Shown here: piece by piece, positions 1-7,659 of the stretch | Layout of the letters: each line of letters begins with the position of its first letter | Numbering within the stretch: the stretch's first letter is position 1 | Source: an uncultured Lachnospiraceae bacterium | GTDB taxonomy: Bacteria; Bacillota; Clostridia; Lachnospirales; Lachnospiraceae | Reading direction: 5' to 3' | Length of the DNA: 64,000 nt | Assembly (NCBI GenBank): GCA_910584845.1 | Contig: CAJUDH010000001.1 | Location: 183,331 to 247,330 of the forward strand | Position numbers and translations under genes: made by a program | Notes under the pieces: model-generated | What the model was told of the DNA's origin: nothing | The model's database searches: none | Seen by the model: the letters and a program-made list of their open reading frames with translations, nothing else

Positions 1-1049
1 GGCGCCACCCGCACGATCACGCAACTGTTAGGCTGGTTGCATTTGATCTCCTTTGCACACATTACCAGCAAGCCTTTTTCATAGTCTACCCTGAAAAACG
101 TGATATTGCCGCTTTCATGGTTCATCACCGCAATATGCTGGTTGTCCGGGAACACGGCAATATCTTTGGGATATTCCCCGCTGACAGGCAGGCTGCACAA
201 AAGTTCCAGAATCCCGGTTTCCTTATCCCGTTTAAATATCGACACGGTCTCATCCCCGGCGTTGCCGCAGTACATATACTGCTCGTCTTCGGAAAACCTC
301 ATGCAGCAGGCCGCCGCAATCTGTTTGTGTTTGGGCCCCATAGTGGAAATGGTCTGGATTTTTTCAATCTCAGGGGCCTTTTCCCCGCTTTTCAAGGTAA
401 AAACGTCCACCACGTTCTTTTGTTCATACATCAAATAAATAAAACGGTTATCCCTGCTGAACCGGAAATGGCGGGGGGCCGACTCCCTCTCGCACCGGAT
501 GGCGTCTACCTGGATCAGCCGTTCGTCCTCTTCGCTGAACCGGTAAATTTGTACCTGGTCCATGCCGGAATCGGCAGTCATCACATATTTATTGTCTGGA
601 GTCCGTCTGGTACATGTCACATGGGGGCGGAAATTCCTTTCTGCTACGCTTCCCAGCCCTTTATGGAACACGCCGTCCACAATCTCCCCAACCCCTCCGT
701 CCCTCCTTAGACGCAGGACCGTCGCCTTGCCGTCATGATAGCCGGATACGAAAATATATCGGTTATTTACATCCGTGGACAAATGGCATCCCCTCATGCC
801 ATTGATTTTGCTGCTATTTAGGCGGGAAAGGTTTCCGTTCTCCAAAATACGGAAAGCCACCACGCCCTCATCTGCTATAGAGTATAGCGTATCCCCGGTT
901 TTAGACGCGATTACATAAGAAGAATTATCTACGTCCACCTCACATCGCTTCTCGAATTTCCCTTTCTCCACATCCACATCATAAACCGTAATGCCCTTTG
1001 CTTTTCCGGTATAAGAGTAAGACCCCACATATGCCATGTATTTAGCCAT
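1..1049 (-). CDS. Lactonase family beta-propeller protein (6-phosphogluconolactonase-like), 3' end cut by window edge
   Basis: The frame runs open from an ATG at 1049 to the left edge, giving 349 visible residues with no stop, so the C-terminus is missing. The start is set by a strong GAGGAGGAG ribosome site at about 1055-1062. The protein opens MAKYMAYVGSYSYTGKAKGI and then shows repeated blade-like segments such as GCHLSTDVNNRYIFVSGY, RHFRFSRDNRFIYLMYEQ and KDIAVFPDNQHIAVMNHE. This is the pattern of the seven-bladed lactonase family that includes 6-phosphogluconolactonase Pgl and muconate cyclases. Substrate cannot be assigned: many members are sugar-lactone hydrolases, but others have no known activity. 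It is divergent from the XRE regulator and has its own promoter-like sequence at 1101-1129. No signal peptide is visible, so it is probably cytoplasmic. Confidence 0.8.
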   Translation of the reverse strand, partial: MAKYMAYVGSYSYTGKAKGITVYDVDVEKGKFEKRCEVDVDNSSYVIASKTGDTLYSIADEGVVAFRILENGNLSRLNSSKINGMRGCHLSTDVNNRYIFVSGYHDGKATVLRLRRDGGVGEIVDGVFHKGLGSVAERNFRPHVTCTRRTPDNKYVMTADSGMDQVQIYRFSEEDERLIQVDAIRCERESAPRHFRFSRDNRFIYLMYEQKNVVDVFTLKSGEKAPEIEKIQTISTMGPKHKQIAAACCMRFSEDEQYMYCGNAGDETVSIFKRDKETGILELLCSLPVSGEYPKDIAVFPDNQHIAVMNHESGNITFFRVDYEKGLLVMCAKEIKCNQPNSCVIVRVA

Positions 1050-1100
1050 AATTTCTCCTCCTCATGCATTCATCTTCTCCGCCTAAATGGAATTACGTTT

Positions 1101-1129
1101 ATCATACCACATCTTCATAAAAAAATCTA
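1101..1129 (-). promoter_or_regulatory. Promoter for the lactonase gene
   Basis: On the minus strand there is TAGATT, 17 bases, then TATGAT (1101-1106), preceded by TG to make an extended -10 (TGTGGTATGAT). The -35 is poor. It lies about 50 bases upstream of the lactonase start. Confidence 0.5.
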
Positions 1130-1140
1130 TTCACAATGTA

Positions 1141-1168
1141 TTGACATGCAAATATTTTTCTGTATAAT
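1141..1168 (+). promoter_or_regulatory. Near-consensus promoter reading toward the XRE-pot genes
   Basis: TTGACA at 1141-1146, a 16-base spacer and TATAAT at 1163-1168 match sigma-A consensus. The first gene on this strand starts at 1457, so the transcript would carry a leader of about 280 bases. The rest of the 1050-1456 gap holds a direct repeat TAAACTTTTA (1195-1204 and 1233-1242) just downstream of this promoter, where a repressor could bind, and then a GC-rich stretch (1250-1410) in which I see no gene. Confidence 0.7.
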
Positions 1169-1456
1169 GATAGATGCTGCCTGTTTATTATTACTAAACT
1201 TTTAACTTATTTATACGCTTAGTTAGTATTTGTAAACTTTTAGTGTGGTAAATGCCGGGCAGCCATGCCATGCCTGTACATTCAGCCTTGCCGTTTTGCC
1301 CTTCTTTGCGGCAGTTCCGGCCCTTATTGGCGGCGCTGCCTTCCGGACGCAGGCCCGGCCCCGGAAAATCCGCCGCGGCGCACAGGCATGCCGGTTGCCG
1401 GCGCAAAACCAATTTTTAAATATGCTTCAAAATAAAATGGGGAAAGTGTACCAAAC

Positions 1457-1990
1457 ATGGATATCGGATTAAAATTAAAAGAACTCCGGGTGTTAAAAGG
1501 CCTCACCCAGGAAGAACTGGCCGACCGCTCCGAGCTTTCCAAAGGGTTCATTTCTCAGTTGGAGAGGAACCTGACCTCCCCTTCCATCGCAACCCTTACG
1601 GACATCCTCCAATGCCTGGGGACGTCGCTGGGCGAATTTTTCAATGAACTTCCGGAAGAGCAGGTGGTTTTCGGCAAGGCAGATTATTTCGAAAAATATG
1701 ACCCGGAACTGAAAAACGAAATTAAATGGATTATCCCCAACGCACAAAAACATGTGATGGAGCCCATTTTACTGACGTTGGAAGCCGGCGGGGAAACTTA
1801 CCCGGACAACCCCCACGAAGGGGAAGAATTCGGCTACGTTTTGCAAGGTTCTGTGTCCATCCATGTCGGCAGCCGGATTTACCGGGCAAAAAAGGGGGAG
1901 TCTTTCTACTTTGTCCCGGACAAAAAACATTACCTAACCAGCAAAACAGGGGCCCTGCTGGTTTGGGTCAGCTCGCCGCCTAGTTTTTAA
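1457..1990 (+). CDS. XRE-family regulator with C-terminal cupin domain, probable regulator of the polyamine transporter
   Basis: The 177-residue protein has an N-terminal helix-turn-helix of the Cro/C1 type (residues about 4-60, with LTQEELADRSELSKGFISQLER) and a C-terminal cupin_2 beta-barrel (about 105-172, with HEGEEFGYVLQGSVSIHVG). This two-domain form is that of PuuR/SutR-type regulators, where the cupin binds a small effector. The gene is followed 29 bases later by potA on the same strand, which suggests it is the first gene of the pot operon and senses polyamines. Known for the family: XRE-cupin genes often sit beside potABCD in Firmicutes. Inferred: effector and sign of regulation. 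The direct repeats TAAACTTTTA upstream are possible operators. Confidence 0.9.
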   Translation: MDIGLKLKELRVLKGLTQEELADRSELSKGFISQLERNLTSPSIATLTDILQCLGTSLGEFFNELPEEQVVFGKADYFEKYDPELKNEIKWIIPNAQKHVMEPILLTLEAGGETYPDNPHEGEEFGYVLQGSVSIHVGSRIYRAKKGESFYFVPDKKHYLTSKTGALLVWVSSPPSF

Positions 1991-2019
1991 CCAGGGAGAT
2001 ACATAGGAGGAACAATAAA

Positions 2020-3096
2020 ATGAACCAGCCTTTAATTGATTTAAAACACATTACAAAAAGTTTTGACGGAACCCTTGTCCTGGATGATTTAAACCTTTCC
2101 GTTGCTGAAAATACATTTGTTACCCTTTTAGGCCCCAGCGGCTGTGGCAAAACCACCACCCTGCGGATTATCGGCGGCTTTGAGACAGCGGACAAAGGGC
2201 AGGTGATTTTTGACGGGGAAGACATCGGCAGGCTTCCGCCTAACAAACGCCAGTTAAATACGGTATTTCAAAAATATGCCCTTTTTACCCATATGGATAT
2301 TGCGGAAAACATTGCCTTTGGCCTGAAAATCAAAGGCAAAACCAAAGCTTACATCCGGGACAAAATCCGGTATGCCTTAAAATTGGTAAACCTGGACGGG
2401 TTTGAAAACCGCTCCGTAGCCTCTTTAAGCGGAGGCCAGCAGCAGCGGATTGCCATTGCCCGGGCCATTGTCAACGAACCCCGGGTACTCCTTTTGGACG
2501 AACCCCTCGGCGCCCTGGATTTAAAATTGCGCCAGGACATGCAATACGAACTGATCCGTTTAAAAAATGAGCTGGGCATTACCTTCATCTATGTAACCCA
2601 CGACCAGGAAGAGGCCCTAACCATGTCCGACACCATCGTAGTTATGAACCAGGGCTACATCCAGCAGACCGGCACGCCGGAGCAGATTTACAACGAACCG
2701 GAAAATGCTTTTGTGGCAGATTTTATCGGCGAAAGCAACATTATCCACGGGACCATGATCCGCGACGAACTGGTGGAAATTTTAGGCGCCCGTTTTGCCT
2801 GTGTGGATAAGGGCTTTGGCACCAACCAGCCGGTAGATGTGGTTATCCGCCCAGAAGATATTGACCTGGTGGAGCCAAAGGCCGGGGCTTTAACCGGCAT
2901 ATGCACCCACCTGATTTTCAAAGGCGTCCATTATGAGATGGAAGTGACTACCCCGGACGGGTTCGAATGGCTGGTGCACAGCACCGACATGTGCCCGGTA
3001 GGCAAGGAAGTTGGCATCCATGTAGACCCCTTTGACATCCAGATTATGAACAAACCTGCTTCAGAGGACGAGGAGGCCGTAGGAGTCAATGAATAG
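2020..3096 (+). CDS. potA: Spermidine/putrescine ABC transporter, ATP-binding protein PotA
   Basis: This 358-residue ATPase powers import of polyamines. It carries Walker A GPSGCGKT, the ABC signature LSGGQQQR, Walker B VLLLDEP with the following D-loop, and the switch histidine in FIYVTHDQEEAL. A C-terminal TOBE-like region (after about residue 240) is typical of the PotA/MalK group. A clear TAGGAGGAA site precedes the ATG. The gene overlaps potB by 8 bases, so the two are translationally coupled. Order potA-B-C-D is the classical one. The full length and all catalytic motifs are intact. Confidence 0.96.
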   Translation: MNQPLIDLKHITKSFDGTLVLDDLNLSVAENTFVTLLGPSGCGKTTTLRIIGGFETADKGQVIFDGEDIGRLPPNKRQLNTVFQKYALFTHMDIAENIAFGLKIKGKTKAYIRDKIRYALKLVNLDGFENRSVASLSGGQQQRIAIARAIVNEPRVLLLDEPLGALDLKLRQDMQYELIRLKNELGITFIYVTHDQEEALTMSDTIVVMNQGYIQQTGTPEQIYNEPENAFVADFIGESNIIHGTMIRDELVEILGARFACVDKGFGTNQPVDVVIRPEDIDLVEPKAGALTGICTHLIFKGVHYEMEVTTPDGFEWLVHSTDMCPVGKEVGIHVDPFDIQIMNKPASEDEEAVGVNE

Positions 3097-3931
3097 GCAA
3101 AATTTCCATACCGGGTTTTACCGCAAAGAATTGCTGGCAGGCCCTTATCTGGTCTGGGCTGCCGGTTTTATTGTCATCCCGCTGCTGCTTATTGTTTATT
3201 ATGGGCTCACCGACAGGGCCGGCGCTTTCACCTTGGACAACATAAAGTCCATCCTGGCCCCCGAGCACGCAAAATCCCTGTGGCTGGCCCTGGCCTTGTC
3301 CTTTGCCAGCACTGCCATCTGCCTGGTGCTGGCCTACCCGTTGGCTATGATCCTGCGCAAACGCGGCGTTGGGAAAGGAAGCTTTATTGTGTTCCTTTTC
3401 ATCCTCCCCATGTGGATGAATTTTTTGCTAAGGACTTTGGCCTGGCAGACCTTATTGGAAAAAAACGGGGTGATTAACGGTATCCTTTCCCTGCTGCATC
3501 TGCCGCCCCAAAGCCTGATTAACACTTCCGGGGCCATTATCCTGGGCATGGTTTACAATTTCCTGCCATTTATGGTCCTCCCGGTTTATAACGTACTCTG
3601 TAAAATCGACGACGACACGATTAACGCCGCCCGGGATTTAGGGGCCAATTTTACCCAAACTTTGCTACGGATATGGATCCCGTTGAGCGTACCCGGCATT
3701 ATCAGCGGCATCACCATGGTATTTGTGCCGGCCCTGACCACCTTCGTCATCTCCAACCTGTTGGGGGGCAGCAAAATCCTCTTAATCGGGAACGTAATCG
3801 AACAGGAATTTACCCGTGGCAGCAACTGGCACTTGGGGGCCGGCCTGTCCTTGGTACTGATGGCCTTTATCCTGGCCAGTATGGCCCTTATCGCCAAATA
3901 TGACAAAAACGGGGAAGGGAGTGCATTTTAA
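3089..3931 (+). CDS. potB: Spermidine/putrescine ABC transporter permease PotB
   Basis: A 280-residue inner-membrane permease with six predicted hydrophobic segments. It contains the binding-protein-dependent transport signature that docks with the ATPase (AARDLGANFTQTLLRIWIPLSVPGI, here residues about 172-196, of which the EAA-like A-A-x-D-L-G is visible). It would pair with PotC to form the channel. The start overlaps the end of potA by 8 bases and the stop abuts the potC start, indicating one transcript. Length is normal for PotB. Confidence 0.95.
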   Translation: MNRQNFHTGFYRKELLAGPYLVWAAGFIVIPLLLIVYYGLTDRAGAFTLDNIKSILAPEHAKSLWLALALSFASTAICLVLAYPLAMILRKRGVGKGSFIVFLFILPMWMNFLLRTLAWQTLLEKNGVINGILSLLHLPPQSLINTSGAIILGMVYNFLPFMVLPVYNVLCKIDDDTINAARDLGANFTQTLLRIWIPLSVPGIISGITMVFVPALTTFVISNLLGGSKILLIGNVIEQEFTRGSNWHLGAGLSLVLMAFILASMALIAKYDKNGEGSAF

Positions 3932-4726
3932 ATGGCCCGGTTCAAACACTTTTTCAGACAGGCATGGCAGAACGCGTATCTGGCCCTCATGGTTATGTTT
4001 TTATATGCGCCTATTGGCACCATGATGGTTTTATCTTTCAATGCTTCCAAGTCCCGGACCCAATGGGGCGGTTTCACCTTGCGGTGGTATACGCAGATGT
4101 TCGCCAGCCGCAATATCGTTGCAGCCCTGCAAAATACGTTGCTTATCGCTTTTTTATCCGCGCTGATTGCCACCGCCATCGGCCTGGCTGCCTCGATTGC
4201 CATCAACGGCATGAAAACCGCGCCCAAGGCCATCCTCATAGGAGTCACCAACATCCCCATGCTAAATGCGGACATTGTCACCGGAATATCCCTGATGCTG
4301 GCATTTATCGCCTTTGGGATTTCCCTGGGTTTTCAAACCCTGTTAATTGCCCATATTACTTTTAATATCCCCTATGTGATATTAAGCATCATGCCAAAAT
4401 TAAAACAAACCAACCGGTCCGCTTATGAGGCTGCCATGGATTTGGGTGCGGGTCCGGTATATGCGTTTTTTAAAATTGTTTTCCCGGATATCCTACCAGG
4501 GGTGCTGTCCGGATTTTTACTGGCTTTTACCATGTCCCTGGATGATTTTATTATTACCCATTTTACCAAAGGTGCCGGGATCAACACCTTATCCACCTTG
4601 ATTTACAGCGAAGTCCGCAGAGGGATCCGGCCATCCATGTATGCGCTGTCCACAGTAATCTTTGTAACTGTGTTGCTGCTTTTGATTGCCAGTAACTTTG
4701 CGCCGCGTAAAAAAGAAAAAGTTTAG
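3932..4726 (+). CDS. potC: Spermidine/putrescine ABC transporter permease PotC
   Basis: A 264-residue permease with several membrane-spanning segments and the EAA loop (YEAAMDLGAGPVYAFFKIVFP). LDDFIITHFTKG near residue 210 is typical of PotC. Its ATG directly follows the potB stop codon with no gap, so translation is coupled. Together with PotB it forms the transmembrane path for polyamine uptake; PotD, encoded next, delivers the substrate. Confidence 0.95.
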   Translation: MARFKHFFRQAWQNAYLALMVMFLYAPIGTMMVLSFNASKSRTQWGGFTLRWYTQMFASRNIVAALQNTLLIAFLSALIATAIGLAASIAINGMKTAPKAILIGVTNIPMLNADIVTGISLMLAFIAFGISLGFQTLLIAHITFNIPYVILSIMPKLKQTNRSAYEAAMDLGAGPVYAFFKIVFPDILPGVLSGFLLAFTMSLDDFIITHFTKGAGINTLSTLIYSEVRRGIRPSMYALSTVIFVTVLLLLIASNFAPRKKEKV

Positions 4727-4786
4727 CAAAATTTACGGAACGCATGGGCACCCGTTAAAGTGTACACATGCAGAATGGAGGAAATT

Positions 4787-5917
4787 ATGAAAAAAAGATG
4801 GATTGCTTTGGGCTTGGTCATGGTTATGGCGGGAACTTTGGCCGCCGGCTGCGGCAGCGGGGAAGGGGAAACGGCAGGAAGCACGCCAGGCACCACCGCC
4901 TTGGAAGAGGGCGGTTCGGATGAACTGTATGTATACAACTGGGGGGAGTATATTGACGAGGATGTTATTGCCCAGTTTGAAGAAGAAACAGGAATCCGCG
5001 TAATCTATGATTTATTTGAAACCAACGAAGAAATGTACCCGATCATTGAGTCCGGATCCATTGCCTATGATGTTGTCTGCCCGTCCGATTACATGATACA
5101 ACGGATGTTGGAAAACGATTTGCTGGCAGAAATTGATTTTAGCCATGTGCCCAATGTCAGCCAGATTGATCCGGCTTATATGGACATGTCCAAGGCCTTT
5201 GACCCAGATAACCGGTATTCTGTCCCTTACTGCTGGGGGACTGTGGGGATTTTGTATAACACCAAACGCCTGGAAGAGCTGGGGGTGGAACCGCCCACAA
5301 AATGGGCAGACCTCTGGGATGAAAGGCTGAGCGGGGAAATCCTGATGCAGGACAGTGTCCGGGACGCCTTTATGGTTGCTTTGAAAAAAAACGGCTTTTC
5401 CATGAACAGCACCGACGAGGGCGAACTTCAACAGGCCAAGGAAGATTTGATTAGCCAAAAGCCTCTGGTACAGGCTTATGTAATTGACCAGGTAAGGGAT
5501 AAGATGATCGGCGGGGAAGCTGCCGTAGGCGTAATCTATTCCGGGGAAATGCTGTATGTCCAGGGCGAAGTGGAAAACCTGGGCCTGGACTACGAGCTGG
5601 AATATGTGCTTCCGGAAGAAGGCACCAACTTGTGGCTGGATTCCTGGGTGATCCCTAAAAACGCCAAAAACAAAGAAAATGCGGAAAAATGGATTGATTT
5701 CCTCTGCCGCCCGGAAATTGCCAAACTTAATTTTGAATACATCACCTATCCCACCCCGAACAAAGGGGCTTTCGACCTTTTAGATGATGACATGAAAAAC
5801 AACAAAACCGTTTTCCCGGATATTGACACCCTGCAAAACAGCGAAGTTTTTTCCTATCTGGGATACGACGTCGACTCCCTTTACAACGATTTTTGGAAAG
5901 AAGTAAAATCCAAATAA
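4787..5917 (+). CDS. potD: Spermidine/putrescine-binding lipoprotein PotD
   Basis: The 376-residue product is an extracellular substrate-binding protein. The start at 4787 is preferred over a GTG at 4760 because GGAGG lies 5-10 bases before this ATG and the resulting N-terminus is a lipoprotein signal peptide: MKKRW, a hydrophobic core, then the lipobox LAAGC, with the cysteine at about residue 23. The mature part begins with ELYVYNWGEYIDEDVIAQF, the hallmark of PotD/PotF proteins, and contains conserved substrate-pocket stretches such as YDVVCPSDYMIQRM and WLDSWVIPKNAKN. It is the last gene of the pot group. Confidence 0.95.
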   Translation: MKKRWIALGLVMVMAGTLAAGCGSGEGETAGSTPGTTALEEGGSDELYVYNWGEYIDEDVIAQFEEETGIRVIYDLFETNEEMYPIIESGSIAYDVVCPSDYMIQRMLENDLLAEIDFSHVPNVSQIDPAYMDMSKAFDPDNRYSVPYCWGTVGILYNTKRLEELGVEPPTKWADLWDERLSGEILMQDSVRDAFMVALKKNGFSMNSTDEGELQQAKEDLISQKPLVQAYVIDQVRDKMIGGEAAVGVIYSGEMLYVQGEVENLGLDYELEYVLPEEGTNLWLDSWVIPKNAKNKENAEKWIDFLCRPEIAKLNFEYITYPTPNKGAFDLLDDDMKNNKTVFPDIDTLQNSEVFSYLGYDVDSLYNDFWKEVKSK

Positions 5918-5972
5918 ATTCCGTATACTCTGCTAGCCATCCGCACATACTACCGATAAAGGAGGTAATGGC

Positions 5973-6188
5973 ATGAGAAATAAGGCATTGGATTACACAG
6001 CCCTGACCATAGCGATTATCGGTGCGGTAAACTGGGGTTTGATCGGATTTTTTGATTTTAACCTGGTAGCCTCCCTGTTTGGGGGAATGAGCTGGATCTC
6101 CCGGATCATTTATGCATTGGTCGGATTGTGCGGACTTTATTTGATCAGTTTCTATATGCAAAACGGAGCCAGAGAAATACGCTCGTAA
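5973..6188 (+). CDS. DUF378 small membrane protein (YuzA-like)
   Basis: A 71-residue protein with two hydrophobic segments (about 8-30 and 40-60) and the family pattern LDYTALTIAIIGAVNWGLIG, which marks DUF378. It has a strong AAAGGAGG ribosome site. The function of the family is not known. It follows potD by 55 bases but a transport role is not implied. A hairpin at 6205-6237 lies just downstream. Confidence 0.9.
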   Translation: MRNKALDYTALTIAIIGAVNWGLIGFFDFNLVASLFGGMSWISRIIYALVGLCGLYLISFYMQNGAREIRS

Positions 6189-6204
6189 GCATTAAAAACC
6201 CCGC

Positions 6205-6245
6205 AGCCCCATGGCGGCAGGACATGCTGCCTGGGGCAACTTTTA
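6205..6245 (+). terminator. Probable terminator after the DUF378 gene
   Basis: GCCCCA and GGCAG pair with CTGCC and TGGGGC around a short loop, with a four-base bulge, followed by AACTTTTAT. The stem is GC-rich; the T tract is short. Confidence 0.5.
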
Positions 6246-6343
6246 TAAAAGCCCGGCTGCATTGTTGCTGCCGCCTTTATGGCTGGCTTCTGCCGCCCCT
6301 TCAGCCAACCTGTTAAAACCGATTATACATAAAGGAAAAAATC

Positions 6344-7633
6344 ATGATAATTATTAAAGAAGGAAGGGTCATCGACCCGAAATCCGGAACCGACACGGTC
6401 ACGGACTTGGCTATTGATCATGGAAAAATCGTAAAGTTAGGCCCAAACCTGGCCAAGGAGGCACAAGCTTCCCCCCATTGCCCGGGATACCGGCTGATCC
6501 ATGCCCGGGGCCTGGTGGTAGCGCCTGGCCTTATTGACGTCCACGTCCACTTCCGCGACCCCGGCCTGACCTATAAAGAAGACATCCAAACCGGGGCCAA
6601 AGCAGCGGCCAAAGGCGGCTTTACCACCGTGGTCTGCATGGCCAATACCAAACCGCCGGTGGACAACGTAGACACCCTGGAATACGTGTTGGCCGAAGGG
6701 AGGAAAACCGGCATCCATGTACTTAGCGCAGCTGCCGTCACCATAGGCATGAAAGGGGAGGCCCTTACTGACATGGAACGCCTGAAAGCCCATGGCGCCG
6801 TGGGCTTTACCGACGACGGGATCCCCCTGAAAGATGCCGCCCTTGCCAAACGGGCCATGGAGGAAGCGTTCCGCCTCCATGTCCCTATAAGCCTCCACGA
6901 AGAAGACCCGGCCTTTATCATCAATAATGGCATCAACCAAGGCGCAATATCCCGGCAATTGGACATAGGCGGCTCCCCGGCATTGGCGGAAGACAGTATG
7001 GTTGCCCGTGACTGTATGCTGGCGCTGCATACAAAGGCAGCCGTAAACATCCAGCACATCAGCTCCGCCAACTCTGTCCAAATGGTAGGGCTGGCCAAAA
7101 AATTGGGGGCTAACATCTGGGCCGAGGCAACGCCCCACCATTTTTCTTTGGACGAATGTGCCGTTGCCCAACACGGTACCCTGGCCAAAATGAACCCTCC
7201 TTTGCGCACCGCCAAAGACCGGGAAGCCATCATTAGGGGGCTGGAGGAAAATATCATTGACCTGATAGCCACTGACCACGCCCCCCATAGCGCAGAAGAA
7301 AAAAGCCTCCCACTGGCCCAGGCGCCCAGCGGCATTATCGGCCTGGAGACTGCGCTGGCATTAGCCATTACCAACCTGGTAAAACCCGGGCGCCTTTCCT
7401 TACCGCAACTTATAAAAAAAATGAGCCTAAACCCTGCGCGGCTGTATCATTTGGAAAAAGGCACCCTATCCCCCGGCGCAGACGCAGACCTGGTATTGTT
7501 TGACCCGGAGGAATCCTGGACTGTGGGCACATTTGCATCGAAATCTTCGAATTCCCCCTTCATAGGAAAACCGCTGCAGGGCAAAGTAAAATATACCATC
7601 TGCAGCGGCAAAATAATCTATCAGGATTGTTGA
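6344..7633 (+). CDS. pyrC: Dihydroorotase (type I), PyrC
   Basis: A 429-residue amidohydrolase that closes carbamoyl-aspartate to dihydroorotate in pyrimidine synthesis. The metal-binding signature DVHVHFRDPG is at about residues 64-73, further zinc ligands lie in SLHEED and VNIQHISS, and the catalytic aspartate is in IATDHAPH. Length and motifs fit the class I enzymes of Gram-positive bacteria. The other pyr genes are not in this window, so the gene stands alone. It converges with glgB, with only about 26 bases between the two stops. Confidence 0.94.
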   Translation: MIIIKEGRVIDPKSGTDTVTDLAIDHGKIVKLGPNLAKEAQASPHCPGYRLIHARGLVVAPGLIDVHVHFRDPGLTYKEDIQTGAKAAAKGGFTTVVCMANTKPPVDNVDTLEYVLAEGRKTGIHVLSAAAVTIGMKGEALTDMERLKAHGAVGFTDDGIPLKDAALAKRAMEEAFRLHVPISLHEEDPAFIINNGINQGAISRQLDIGGSPALAEDSMVARDCMLALHTKAAVNIQHISSANSVQMVGLAKKLGANIWAEATPHHFSLDECAVAQHGTLAKMNPPLRTAKDREAIIRGLEENIIDLIATDHAPHSAEEKSLPLAQAPSGIIGLETALALAITNLVKPGRLSLPQLIKKMSLNPARLYHLEKGTLSPGADADLVLFDPEESWTVGTFASKSSNSPFIGKPLQGKVKYTICSGKIIYQDC

Positions 7634-7659
7634 TATTTGTGCGGAGGGCAGGCCCCAAC

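Noticed and set aside
1194..1551. Several short open frames in the lactonase-XRE gap
   Set aside because: No ribosome sites; composition is that of random GC-rich sequence; the minus frames overlap the XRE gene.
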